DNA of 50,978 nt from CAXYVX01 sp964292495 (GTDB lineage Bacteria > Patescibacteriota > Saccharimonadia > Saccharimonadales > Saccharimonadaceae). Positions 34,567 through 42,317 of this stretch are shown here, in pieces. Under the pieces are notes generated by a model, which saw only the letters and a list, made by a program, of their open reading frames with translations, had not been told where the DNA came from and did not search any database. The stretch covers positions 1 through 50,978 of the forward strand of contig CAXYVX010000002.1 in the NCBI GenBank assembly GCA_964292495.1. Reading direction: 5' to 3'. A program made the translations under genes and the position numbers. Position 1 is the stretch's first letter. Each line of letters begins with the position of its first letter.

Positions 34567-34627
34567 ATGCTAGCATTTTTTTATTTGAGTGTCAAGGTTT
34601 GATAAGATGTGAACTTTGTGATAAGAT
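34567..34627. promoter_or_regulatory. Divergent promoters for the 62-residue orphan and rpsB
   Basis: Minus strand: TTGACA-17-TAGCAT as above. Plus strand: TTGATA (34599-34604), 17-bp spacer, TAAGAT (34622-34627). GATAAGATG occurs twice (34601 and 34620), overlapping the rpsB promoter elements. The two -35 boxes are only 3 bp apart. Confidence 0.78.
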
Positions 34628-34655
34628 GGCATTTGTAAAGTTAATTTAATCAGAT

Positions 34656-34705
34656 TTCGCGAAAACTCCTGAGAACTTATGTGTGAGAATCAGTTCGCGA
34701 AATCG
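34656..34705 (+). promoter_or_regulatory. Hairpin in the rpsB leader
   Basis: TTTCGCGAAAACT pairs with AGTTCGCGAAA (one bulge) around a loop of about 24 nt, ending about 20 nt before the rpsB start. It is a candidate site for autoregulation by S2, as known for rpsB leaders in other bacteria. Structural only, no sequence match to a known family was made. Confidence 0.38.
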
Positions 34706-34725
34706 AAGAAAAAGGAGTTTAAATC

Positions 34726-35433
34726 ATGGCAGCAGACATGAAAAAACTGTTCGAGGCCGGTGCGCATTTCGGACACAAAACTTCGCGCTGGAATCCAAAA
34801 ATGCGCGAATATATCCACAGCAAAGCAGGTGAAATCCACGTGATTGACCTGGCGAAAACGGCAGACGCCATCGAAGAATCGCAGAAATTCCTCGAAAAAG
34901 TCGCCGCAAATGGCAAACAGATTCTCTTTGTTGGGACCAAAAAACAGGCGCAAGAAATCGCGAAAACCGCGGCAGAAAGCACGAATAACCCGTATGTCAT
35001 CAATCGCTGGGTTGGTGGAATGTTGACTAATACCAACACCGTTCTCAGCCAGATCAAGAAGTTGAAAAATCTTGAAAAGCGCATGGATAGCGGCGAACTC
35101 GCAGCGAAATATAACAAGCTTGAAGTTCAGCGCTACCAAGAAGAAATTGATTCTCTGGAATTCAAATACGGCGGAATCAAAGATTTGCACGGAAAACTCG
35201 GCGCGGTTGTGATTTTCAGCGCGGCTGACGACCACAACGCAGTTCTTGAAGCGGCGAAACTTGGCGTTCCAGCAATTGCGATTGTTGATACAAATGCTGA
35301 TCCGACAGAGGTGAAATTCCCGATCCCGGCAAATGATGACGCAATTTCTGCGCTCACGGTGATCTCGGGTTATCTGGTTGAGGCTGTAAAAGCTGGTCAG
35401 ACAAAAGCCACGAAAGAGAGCGACGCGAAATAA
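34726..35433 (+). CDS. rpsB: 30S ribosomal protein uS2
   Basis: 235 residues. FEAGAHFGHKTSRWNPKMREYI, FVGTKKQAQE, NRWVGGMLTNTNT and VDTNADPTEV are diagnostic S2 segments. AAAGGAG lies 8-9 nt before the ATG. It forms the classic rpsB-tsf operon, with tsf starting 57 bp later. Confidence 0.97.
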   Translation: MAADMKKLFEAGAHFGHKTSRWNPKMREYIHSKAGEIHVIDLAKTADAIEESQKFLEKVAANGKQILFVGTKKQAQEIAKTAAESTNNPYVINRWVGGMLTNTNTVLSQIKKLKNLEKRMDSGELAAKYNKLEVQRYQEEIDSLEFKYGGIKDLHGKLGAVVIFSAADDHNAVLEAAKLGVPAIAIVDTNADPTEVKFPIPANDDAISALTVISGYLVEAVKAGQTKATKESDAK

Positions 35434-35490
35434 TTCGCGATTACTTGAAAAATATTCGCGATTTGCGAAAAATAAGAGAAAGGATTTGAA

Positions 35491-36099
35491 ATGGGAGTTT
35501 CACTTGATGAAATCAAGAAATTGAAAGAGATGACCGGAATTGGTTTGACTGCGGCGAAAGTTGCTTTGGTTGAGGCGAACGGTGATTTTGACGCGGCGCT
35601 GAAAGTTCTTCGCGAAAAGGGTTTGAGTAAAGCTGAAAAGCGCGGCGAGCGCGAAGCCTCCGAAGGTTTGGTGGAAAGCTATGTTCACGGCGGACGAATT
35701 GCGGCGATTGTTGAGCTGAACTGCGAGACGGATTTTGTCGCGCGAACAGAGGAATTCAAAGATCTCGCGCATGAAGTTGCGATGCAGGTTGCTTCGATGA
35801 ACCCGAAATGGGCGACAATGGAAGACGTCCCGGCGGAAGAAATTTCGCGAAAGAAGGGCGAACTTGAAGTTGCTTTTGACAACGACGAGAAAAATGCTAA
35901 AAAACCAGCCGAAATTCGCGAAAAAATCATTGACGGACAATTGAAGAAATATTTTGCTGAATTGGTTTTGACAGAGCAGAGCTACTGGAAAGATGACAGC
36001 AAAAATGTCGGTTTGTTGGTTCGCGAAACTGGCGCTCGCCTCGGTGAAAACATCGTTGTGCGACGCTTTGCGCGCCTGGAACTCGGTGTTAGCGAATAA
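35491..36099 (+). CDS. tsf: Translation elongation factor Ts
   Basis: 202 residues. It is the nucleotide exchange factor for EF-Tu. The N-terminal UBA-like domain reads IKKLKEMTGIGLTAAKVAL, and the key EF-Tu contact ELNCETDFVARTEEF is intact. It is shorter than the 280-residue E. coli protein: only one core subdomain, like compact EF-Ts of other reduced genomes. AAAGGA precedes the ATG. Confidence 0.95.
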   Translation: MGVSLDEIKKLKEMTGIGLTAAKVALVEANGDFDAALKVLREKGLSKAEKRGEREASEGLVESYVHGGRIAAIVELNCETDFVARTEEFKDLAHEVAMQVASMNPKWATMEDVPAEEISRKKGELEVAFDNDEKNAKKPAEIREKIIDGQLKKYFAELVLTEQSYWKDDSKNVGLLVRETGARLGENIVVRRFARLELGVSE

Positions 36100-36117
36100 A
36101 AATAATTCGCGAAAATT

Positions 36118-36150
36118 AAAACCATCTGAAAAGGTGGTTTTATTTTTGTG
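36118..36150 (+). terminator. Terminator after tsf
   Basis: AAAACCA and TGGTTTT close a short hairpin followed by TATTTTT. Confidence 0.7.
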
Positions 36151-36166
36151 AAAAAGATGTTATAAT

Positions 36167-36205
36167 ATGAAAGTGCTTGCGAAAATCGCGAGTGTAGAAC
36201 ATTAG
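36167..36205 (+). CDS. Possible leaderless mini-ORF (12 codons)
   Basis: TATAAT (36161-36166) is immediately followed by ATG AAA GTG; the in-frame GTG at 36173 is exactly 6 nt after the -10, matching the leaderless spacing. The frame MKVLAKIASVEH ends with TAG at 36203-36205, just before the AGAGGT site of the next gene. It could be a leader peptide coupled to the gene at 36221, or chance. Confidence 0.3.
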   Translation: MKVLAKIASVEH

Positions 36206-36220
36206 AAAAGAGGTATGAAA

Positions 36221-36562
36221 ATGATAATCTTTGATGCTTTCAGAGAGTTCGCTGATTGGTATGCGCGTTTTCGCGCAAAAAACCTGATTCGGCGAATTGA
36301 CCAGAAAAAGTTTGCGTCAAAAGAAGGCGTAAATGTCGTCCAGGGAACTGCAATTTTTCGTGCAACTGAGAAGAAAGACGTTTACGACGTTTTCCTCTCA
36401 GAACCGGAAGTGATTTTGCGACGGGTAAGCTTGGATAAAATCCGAGTTTATTACACGTCGGATCGCGAAAATCGCGTGGAATTTGATCCGCACGAGAATG
36501 CAAGAGTTGTTGACGGGAAACGGATTAACCGGCTGCAACTGTTCGTTGCTGTTGGCAACTAG
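36221..36562 (+). CDS. Small basic orphan protein
   Basis: 113 residues, soluble and basic, rich in Arg, Lys and Val. Not recognised. The second half alternates strands (VYDVFLSEPEVILRRVSLDKIRVYYTSD). ATG 36221 is preferred (7 nt from AGAGG) over ATG 36215, which is too close. It lies in the position where pyrH is often found between tsf and frr, but it has no kinase motifs. It is cotranscribed with the membrane protein at 36576. Confidence 0.58.
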   Translation: MIIFDAFREFADWYARFRAKNLIRRIDQKKFASKEGVNVVQGTAIFRATEKKDVYDVFLSEPEVILRRVSLDKIRVYYTSDRENRVEFDPHENARVVDGKRINRLQLFVAVGN

Positions 36563-36575
36563 AAATGAGGTTCGC

Positions 36576-36914
36576 ATGGATACGCGATCGGTATTTGCGA
36601 TGATTTTTCTGATCATCGCAGCAATTTCAATTGTAGTATTAACTACAACTTATTTTAAGCAAAAATCAGGATTTTCATTTAAACGCCTGATTTTTGCAGT
36701 AATTTCAATTTTGGCGTATGTTGCGTCATTTTTGATCTCGCCGAACGAGACAAGTTTTATTGTTTTATTCGCGCAATGGATCATTTTTCCGTTTCTCGCA
36801 CTTTTTTGCGCGAGAATCATGGACGCAGCTCCGGATGTTCGCGTGAAATTACCAAAAAAAATTCGTCAAAACAAACCGCTACGAATGGCAAAAAATTCGT
36901 GGCGGTTGAAATGA
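36576..36914 (+). CDS. Small membrane protein
   Basis: 112 residues with three hydrophobic segments (about 7-25, 34-52 and 58-78) and a basic C-terminal tail (KLPKKIRQNKPLRMAKNSWRLK). Not recognised. TGAGGT lies 5 nt before the ATG; the gap to the preceding stop is 13 bp, so the genes form one operon closed by the terminator at 36921. Confidence 0.62.
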   Translation: MDTRSVFAMIFLIIAAISIVVLTTTYFKQKSGFSFKRLIFAVISILAYVASFLISPNETSFIVLFAQWIIFPFLALFCARIMDAAPDVRVKLPKKIRQNKPLRMAKNSWRLK

Positions 36915-36920
36915 CCTCAG

Positions 36921-36947
36921 TCCCGCTTTGTGCGGGATTTTTCTTTT
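36921..36947 (+). terminator. Terminator of the small-protein operon
   Basis: TCCCGC-tttgt-GCGGGA followed by TTTTTCTTTTT. Confidence 0.9.
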
Positions 36948-36976
36948 TCGCGAATTTTTGGTATCATTTTTTTGAA

Positions 36977-37327
36977 ATGCATGGAAATAAAAACAATCAA
37001 TTTTCTCCAAAATTTTTTTCAGCTCCAGCTCCGCAAGCCAATAATAGCGCTTCCTCAAACAAGAGTGATCCGCTGAAAATCAAGCATTTTGGGCAGGAAA
37101 AACACAGCTCAAATTTCGCGAAAAAATATGGTTTGAACACAATTAAAACGAGCCGACCGCTTGATTTTGAGGCAAAAAATTTGAATTCGGTAAAAGCGAA
37201 AGAAGCGATTCGGCCGGTGCAAATTGATTGGGCTCGCCACGAAACGATCATGAGCGACGGTTCGCGAATTTCGTTTGGCGAAAAATTGACTGATGCGGAA
37301 CGAAAATCTGGTATAATCAAGAGGTAA
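36977..37327 (+). CDS. Orphan hydrophilic protein upstream of frr
   Basis: 116 residues, Asn/Ser/Lys-rich at the start, with conserved-looking ends PVQIDWARHETIMSDGSRISFGEKLTDAER. No family recognised. A -10 TATCAT (36962-36967) ends 9 nt before ATG 36977 and there is no ribosome site, so it may be near-leaderless. TTCGCGAA sits 7 nt upstream of that -10. The frr promoter -10 (37312-37317) lies inside its last codons. Confidence 0.58.
   Translation: MHGNKNNQFSPKFFSAPAPQANNSASSNKSDPLKIKHFGQEKHSSNFAKKYGLNTIKTSRPLDFEAKNLNSVKAKEAIRPVQIDWARHETIMSDGSRISFGEKLTDAERKSGIIKR
37312..37317 (+). promoter_or_regulatory. -10 element of the frr promoter
   Basis: TATAAT inside the 3' end of the preceding gene. 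A TTGACT at 37286-37291 is 20 bp upstream, longer than usual. Confidence 0.55.
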
Positions 37328-37357
37328 AGTTCGCGAAACGAAAGAAACGGAGGAAAT

Positions 37358-37909
37358 ATGGACACAGATCAATACGAAAAGAGATTTGAGGGAGCGGTGC
37401 AGCACTTCCGCGAAGAGTTGAAAAAAGTTCGCACTGGGCGGGCGCATCCGGACATGCTTGCGGGCGTCATTGTGGAAGTTTACGGTGCAAAAATGCCGCT
37501 GAACCAAGTTGCGAGCATTAGCGCGCCGGAGCCACAGCAACTATTGGTGACGCCGTTTGACCCGCAAAACATCGGGAATATTGCGAGCAACATTTCAAAC
37601 AATCCAACTCTCGGATTGAACCCGTCGGATGACGGACGCGTGATTAGAATCCCTGTCCCAGCGCTGACAGAAGAGCGACGAAAAGAAATTGTGAAACAGC
37701 TTGGACAGAAAGTTGAAGACGCGAAAATTCAAATGCGCCAAATTCGCGAAGAAGCGAGAAAAGCTTTCAAAACCGCGCTTGGAGCAAAAATGATCAGTGA
37801 AAACGACCAAAAAGTTTTGGAAAAGGGTATCGATGACAGCGTGGCGAAATATAGCGTGGAAGTTGAAAAATCGGCCAAAGAAAAAGAAGCCGAAATCATG
37901 AAAATCTAG
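37358..37909 (+). CDS. frr: Ribosome recycling factor
   Basis: 183 residues. It splits post-termination ribosomes together with EF-G. The three-helix bundle plus beta domain is recognisable: EELKKVRTGRAHPDML, PLNQVASISAPEPQQLLVTPFD, NNPTLGLNPSDDGRVIRIPVPALTEERRKE. GGAGG precedes the ATG at good spacing. Confidence 0.97.
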   Translation: MDTDQYEKRFEGAVQHFREELKKVRTGRAHPDMLAGVIVEVYGAKMPLNQVASISAPEPQQLLVTPFDPQNIGNIASNISNNPTLGLNPSDDGRVIRIPVPALTEERRKEIVKQLGQKVEDAKIQMRQIREEARKAFKTALGAKMISENDQKVLEKGIDDSVAKYSVEVEKSAKEKEAEIMKI

Positions 37910-37922
37910 GCGAAACATTTTA

Positions 37923-37957
37923 AAAACGCGGATTTTTACGATCCGCGTTTTGTTTTC
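37923..37957. terminator. Bidirectional terminator between frr and uppS
   Basis: AAAACGCGGAT pairs with ATCCGCGTTTT with T-rich flank. Confidence 0.92.
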
Positions 37958-37965
37958 CCTAAAAA

Positions 37966-38676
37966 TTATTTGCCAAATCTTCGCGAACGCAGCAAGAATT
38001 CGTCGAGGACATTTGTGAAGTCTTCCTCTGAAAAGTCTGGCCAGTTTTTGTCCACAAACATGAATTCTGCGTACGCGGCGCGCCAAAGCTGGAAGCCAGA
38101 AATTCTTTCTTCGCCGGACGTTCTCACGATTAAATCGCACGCCGGAATTTCTGGATGGTAGATGAATTTCGCGAAGTTTTCCTCTGTAAATTCTTGTCCG
38201 CTGGCCGCGAGTTTTTCGGCTGCCTCAACAATTTCCATGTGCCCGCCGTAATTAAAACACAGCGCGAGCGTGGTTCCGTTGAAATCTTTGTCGCTGAGCT
38301 GAGCTGAAAGCTGTTCGAGTTCGTCAATTCTTTTCTGGATTTTCGCGAACAGAGCGCCTTTTGCGGGCAGACGTTTTTGAAGAACCACCACGCGAAAACC
38401 TTCGCGAACCAGTTTTTTAGCGTCGCGCATGAACATTTTCAGTAAAAGGCCCATTAAATAATCAACTTCTTCTTTTGATCTGTTCCAGTTTTCGGTTGAA
38501 AAAACGAACGCCGAAACATATTTCACACCAGAATTTTTCGCGAAATGCGCCAGATCAATCAATCTGTTATAGCCCGCTCTGTGTCCTTCAAGCGTGGGAA
38601 GATTGCGCTTTTTTGCCCAGCGGCGATTTCCGTCTAAAATAAATCCGATATGTTCAGGAATGATGTGATTTGTCAT
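37966..38676 (-). CDS. uppS: Undecaprenyl (isoprenyl) diphosphate synthase
   Basis: 236 residues. It makes the lipid carrier for peptidoglycan and other envelope glycans. The catalytic start FILDGNRRWAKKR with the essential Asp, the helix GYNRLIDLAHF, FSTENWNRSKEEVDYLM, and the C-terminal CDLIVRTSGEERISGFQLWRAAYAEF are all present. TAAAAT (complement of 38683-38688) ends exactly 6 nt before the ATG, so the mRNA is leaderless. It is divergent from ftsA. Confidence 0.96.
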   Translation of the reverse strand: MTNHIIPEHIGFILDGNRRWAKKRNLPTLEGHRAGYNRLIDLAHFAKNSGVKYVSAFVFSTENWNRSKEEVDYLMGLLLKMFMRDAKKLVREGFRVVVLQKRLPAKGALFAKIQKRIDELEQLSAQLSDKDFNGTTLALCFNYGGHMEIVEAAEKLAASGQEFTEENFAKFIYHPEIPACDLIVRTSGEERISGFQLWRAAYAEFMFVDKNWPDFSEEDFTNVLDEFLLRSRRFGK

Positions 38677-38708
38677 GTCAACATTTTAACATAAGTTTTT
38701 CGCGAAAA

Positions 38709-38737
38709 TTGACATTGAAGCTGAAAAACATTAAACT
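38709..38737 (+). promoter_or_regulatory. ftsA promoter
   Basis: TTGACA (38709-38714), 17-bp spacer, TAAACT (38732-38737), ending 9 nt before the ATG. A TTCGCGAA copy (38699-38706) lies just upstream of the -35. Confidence 0.75.
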
Positions 38738-38746
38738 ATAAGCATT

Positions 38747-39982
38747 ATGAATACGGACAATAAATATGCAGTAGGAATCGACATCGGTACTGATAGCGTG
38801 AAAGTCGTGGTTGGCCGCGAGGAAGATCGCAGTCAGTCAAATCTCGGTCCGCGGTTCACAATCATTGGTGCTGGGCGGGCAAAAACCGTCGGCATGCGAA
38901 AGGGCGTCGCGGTGAATATTGAAGGTTTGGCGCAGTCGCTTGATAAAGCTTTGAACGATGCCGAGCGCATGTCAGGCTATCAGATTTCATCGGCGACGGT
39001 CAGCATTAACGGATCGCACATCGTCGGTTTGTCGAGTCAGGGCGTTATTGCGGTTGGAAATGGACAGATTGGCGACGAAGAAATCGCTCGCGTTCGCGAA
39101 GCCGCCGAAGTGGTTCAGCTCCCGGCAAATCGCGAAATTCTTGACACAACGCCGCGAAGCTACAAACTGGATTCTCAGGACAATATTCGCGACCCGTTCG
39201 GCATGACAGGGATTCGCCTTGAAGTTGACACTTATATGATCACCGCTTTAACTCCGCATCTCAGGAATTTGGAGCAAGTTCTGGAAATGACGGAAATTCG
39301 CGCAAACCGTATTTTGCCAGCGTCTTTGGCGGCGGCACATATTTCTTTGACGGATCAACAGCGCGAAAACGGCGTGGTGAGCGTTGATATTGGCGCCAGT
39401 ACGACTAGTGTTGCGGTTTATGAAGAGGGCGATATTATTCACATGGCCGTTTTGCCGATGGGCAGCGCAAACATAACAAACGATCTCGCGATTGGCCTGA
39501 AAACTGATCTAGATGTTGCAGAAGCGGTCAAAGTTCATCACGCTGTGGCAGCTCCCGAACTGAGACGCGGAGCAGAGGAAAAGATCGCTGTTAAAGTTGG
39601 CGGCCGCGAATATGTTTTTGACACAGAAATTTTAGACAATGTGGTTGAGGCGCGCCTGGAAGAATTGTTTGAGCTGATCAATAAAGAGCTGAAAAAGATT
39701 AAGAAATTCGCGAATTTGCCTGGGGGAGCAGTGATTAGCGGCGGCGGTGCGCGACTTCGCGGAATTGCAGATTACGCGCGCGAAATCATGCAAATGAACG
39801 CCGTTCTCGGAAAAACCGCGAAATATGACGGCATGGCTGACAAAGTTGCTGGCCCAGAGTTCGCAACTGCGCTCGGGTTAATGTCAATCGACGCTGAATT
39901 TGCGCCAGTTCAGAGCGTCAAACGTGGCGGTTTTGGCCTTTCGGGTTTGGGCGGACTTTTCGCGAAATTTGGCAAAAAGTAA
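38747..39982 (+). CDS. ftsA: Cell division protein FtsA
   Basis: 411 residues. This actin-like ATPase tethers FtsZ to the membrane. The phosphate-1 loop GIDIGTDSVKVVVG is at the start, and GVVSVDIGASTTSVAVYEEG and AVISGGGARLRGI are the phosphate-2 and adenosine motifs. The C terminus (GGFGLSGLGGLFAKFGKK) forms the amphipathic membrane-targeting helix. The start lacks a ribosome site and lies 9 nt after the -10, so the leader is at most 2-3 nt. A terminator separates it from ftsZ. Confidence 0.96.
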   Translation: MNTDNKYAVGIDIGTDSVKVVVGREEDRSQSNLGPRFTIIGAGRAKTVGMRKGVAVNIEGLAQSLDKALNDAERMSGYQISSATVSINGSHIVGLSSQGVIAVGNGQIGDEEIARVREAAEVVQLPANREILDTTPRSYKLDSQDNIRDPFGMTGIRLEVDTYMITALTPHLRNLEQVLEMTEIRANRILPASLAAAHISLTDQQRENGVVSVDIGASTTSVAVYEEGDIIHMAVLPMGSANITNDLAIGLKTDLDVAEAVKVHHAVAAPELRRGAEEKIAVKVGGREYVFDTEILDNVVEARLEELFELINKELKKIKKFANLPGGAVISGGGARLRGIADYAREIMQMNAVLGKTAKYDGMADKVAGPEFATALGLMSIDAEFAPVQSVKRGGFGLSGLGGLFAKFGKK

Positions 39983-40010
39983 GTTAGCGTAAAATTTTTA
40001 TTCGCGAATA

Positions 40011-40056
40011 ACAGGGGAGATTTCAGTATTTATAATCTCCCTTGTTTTTATTTTTT
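40011..40056 (+). terminator. Terminator between ftsA and ftsZ
   Basis: ACAGGGGAGATT pairs with AATCTCCCTTGT around an AT loop, followed by TTTTATTTTTT. Confidence 0.9.
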
Positions 40057-40145
40057 CGCAAAATATCAAAAAAATCGGCTGAAAAAACTGAAAAAAATAA
40101 AAAATGTGTTCGGATGTAAAAGATAAACGATTTTGCGAATTATTC

Positions 40146-40174
40146 TTGACTCAGCCAAAGCGAAAGTGTATAAT
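40146..40174 (+). promoter_or_regulatory. ftsZ promoter
   Basis: TTGACT (40146-40151), 17-bp spacer, TATAAT (40169-40174), giving a leader of about 60 nt. Confidence 0.88.
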
Positions 40175-40242
40175 TTTTTTATACAGTTTTAAGGTTTCGT
40201 GAAAGATTGCAAGTTTCGCGAAAATTGGGAAAGTGAGGGAAA

Positions 40243-41553
40243 ATGCCAGAAATTAAACCAAGTGAAGTGTCCGCAAGCGCGGTGATTAAAGTTGTCGGTG
40301 TCGGTGGCGCTGGCGGAGCGGCCGTTAATCGCATGAAAGACGCAGGAATTAAAGGTGTTGAGTTTATCGCCGTGAACACGGATGCGCAGGCTCTTCATAA
40401 CAGCGAAGCAGACGTGAAAATTCATATCGGTAAAGAAGCTACAAAAGGCTTGGGCGCAGGTGCGGATCCATCTGTTGGTGACAAAGCTGCTCGCGAAAAT
40501 GTTGACGAAGTGAAAAAAGCGCTTGAAGGCGCTGATATGGTGTTTGTCACCATTGGTGCTGGTGGCGGAACGGGTTCTGGTGCAGGGCCGGTGGTTGCGG
40601 AAGCGGCTCGCGAAATGGGCATTTTGACGGTTGGCGTCGCAACACGACCATTCTCGTTTGAAGGTGAAAAACGCCGCCGCAACAGCGAAATCGCGATTGA
40701 CAATCTTTCGCGAAATGTTGACACATTGATCACTATTCCGAATGATCGCCTCTTGCAGACGATTGACCGCCGCACGCCGCTTCTTGAAACTTTCAAGATT
40801 GCCGACGATGTTTTGCGACAGGGCGTTCAGGGGATTTCAGAGCTGATTACTGAACACGGTTTGATCAACTTGGACTTTGCAGATGTTCGCGCAATTATGA
40901 GCAATGCTGGTTCTGCGCTGATGGGAATTGGCCGGGCTAGCGGCGACGACCGTGCAGTGAAGGCGGCGCAGCAAGCGATTGAATCACCACTGATTGAGGT
41001 CAGTATTGACGGTGCACGAGGCGTTTTATTTAATGTGACCGGCGGATATGACATGAGCATGGCGGAAATCCAGGAAGCGGCCGAAGTGATCACTAGTGCG
41101 GTCTCGCCAGATGCGAACATTATTTTTGGTGCAACTCTGCGCCCAGAAATGGAAGATGAACTGATTATTACAGTGGTGGCAACTGGTTTTGATTCGGCAT
41201 ATTTTGCTGGAAAAGATGAAGCCGAAAGTGAAAAACCGGCCGCTCATGCGCATTTGAGCCACGAAGAAAAAGCTTTTGATGAGGCTGTCGCGAAAAGTAT
41301 GGATGAGAAGAAAATTGATCTGAGCGGCATGAATGTTGAAGACGACATTAAGCCGACAATTGACGCCGAAAACTTCGCGAAAGACGACCTTGCAACAGAT
41401 ACGGATTGGCACAACGGTTCGCAAATTGAGGATGAAGAAGAGAAAGTTGAAGAACAGGCTTCGTTTGGAACTTTCCCGCAAAATGATGACAAAGACGACG
41501 AATACGACACGCCTTCATTTTTGCGCCGAAAATTTGGAAAAAAGAAGAAATAA
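40243..41553 (+). CDS. ftsZ: Cell division GTPase FtsZ
   Basis: 436 residues. This tubulin homologue forms the Z ring. The tubulin signature GGGTGSG is at residues 107-113, the N-terminal VVGVGGAGGAAVNRM nucleotide loop at 17-31, and the T7 loop NLDFADVRAIMSN is intact. A long acidic C-terminal linker ends in the conserved tail DTPSFLRRKFGKKKK, which recruits FtsA. GAGGGAAA precedes the ATG. It is cotranscribed with nrdR (12-bp gap). Confidence 0.98.
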   Translation: MPEIKPSEVSASAVIKVVGVGGAGGAAVNRMKDAGIKGVEFIAVNTDAQALHNSEADVKIHIGKEATKGLGAGADPSVGDKAARENVDEVKKALEGADMVFVTIGAGGGTGSGAGPVVAEAAREMGILTVGVATRPFSFEGEKRRRNSEIAIDNLSRNVDTLITIPNDRLLQTIDRRTPLLETFKIADDVLRQGVQGISELITEHGLINLDFADVRAIMSNAGSALMGIGRASGDDRAVKAAQQAIESPLIEVSIDGARGVLFNVTGGYDMSMAEIQEAAEVITSAVSPDANIIFGATLRPEMEDELIITVVATGFDSAYFAGKDEAESEKPAAHAHLSHEEKAFDEAVAKSMDEKKIDLSGMNVEDDIKPTIDAENFAKDDLATDTDWHNGSQIEDEEEKVEEQASFGTFPQNDDKDDEYDTPSFLRRKFGKKKK

Positions 41554-41565
41554 AAGGGAGATTTG

Positions 41566-42060
41566 ATGCATTGCCCAAAATGTGGAAGTGAAGAGAGCCG
41601 TGTGGTTGAGTCTCGCGACACGGGCGATTCTGTCCGCCGCCGCCGCGAGTGTTCGGAATGTGGCGCGCGCTACACAACATACGAACGCGTTGAGCGCCCA
41701 AATCTTGCGGTCCTTAAAAAAGACGGAACTCGCGAACTTTTTGACCGCTCCAAACTCAAACGCGCCATTTTATTCTCTGTCGGGCGCTTTTTGGGCGGCG
41801 ACGCGGAAGTTGAAAACACAGTTTCGCGAATTGAACAAAAAATTTATGATTACGGCGAAAACGAGATTAAAAGCAAGCAAATTGGCGACGCTGTCATGAG
41901 CGAGCTCGCGAAGAGCAATGAAGTTGCGTATATTCGTTTCGCGAGCGTCTACAAAAAATTCGCGAACGCAGACGAATTTGTGAGCGCACTGAAAGAATTG
42001 CGTGAAAATCCAGAAAATTGCCTTTCTGATAGCTTAAAACGGAAAGATTTGAAATGTTAA
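41566..42060 (+). CDS. nrdR: Transcriptional repressor NrdR
   Basis: 164 residues. It senses ATP/dATP and represses ribonucleotide reductase genes. The N-terminal zinc ribbon MHCPKCG...RRRRECSECGARYTTYER is followed by the ATP-cone (VLKKDGTRELFDRSKLKRAI ... YIRFASVYKKF). ATG 41566 has GGGAG 6 nt upstream; an in-frame TTG at 41563 is not needed. Linkage to ftsZ suggests coordination of division with nucleotide supply (inference). The next gene overlaps its stop. Confidence 0.95.
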   Translation: MHCPKCGSEESRVVESRDTGDSVRRRRECSECGARYTTYERVERPNLAVLKKDGTRELFDRSKLKRAILFSVGRFLGGDAEVENTVSRIEQKIYDYGENEIKSKQIGDAVMSELAKSNEVAYIRFASVYKKFANADEFVSALKELRENPENCLSDSLKRKDLKC

Positions 42061-42302
42061 AACTGGTTTATCGCGAAAATTCAGAGAGCGCGTCGGCGGC
42101 GGAAAATTTCATGCGTGATTTCAAGGCTCAAACCGGGCGAGAAATTGAAACTATCAACCCTGATGACGCAGCGGGACAGAGATTTATTGAAGCGTATGAC
42201 ATTGTGGAATATCCAACCTTGATCGCAATTGGTTTTGATGGTTCGGAATTTACACGTTGGCGCGGAAATTTGCCGACAATCAGCGACGCAAGTATTTACT
42301 AA
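42054..42302 (+). CDS. Thioredoxin-fold protein without CxxC
   Basis: 82 residues. The strand-helix layout LKLVYRENSESASAAENFMRDF ... IEAYDIVEYPTLIAIGFDGSEFTRWRG resembles a small thioredoxin or glutaredoxin fold, with the cis-Pro segment YPTLIA and the G-x-x-x-x-W-x-G ending. The CxxC redox pair is absent, so it is probably not an oxidoreductase. It overlaps nrdR by 7 nt and precedes the DUF2207 gene by 15 nt, so it is in the ftsZ-nrdR unit. Confidence 0.6.
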   Translation: MLKLVYRENSESASAAENFMRDFKAQTGREIETINPDDAAGQRFIEAYDIVEYPTLIAIGFDGSEFTRWRGNLPTISDASIY

Positions 42303-42317
42303 ATTAAAGGAGAAAAC

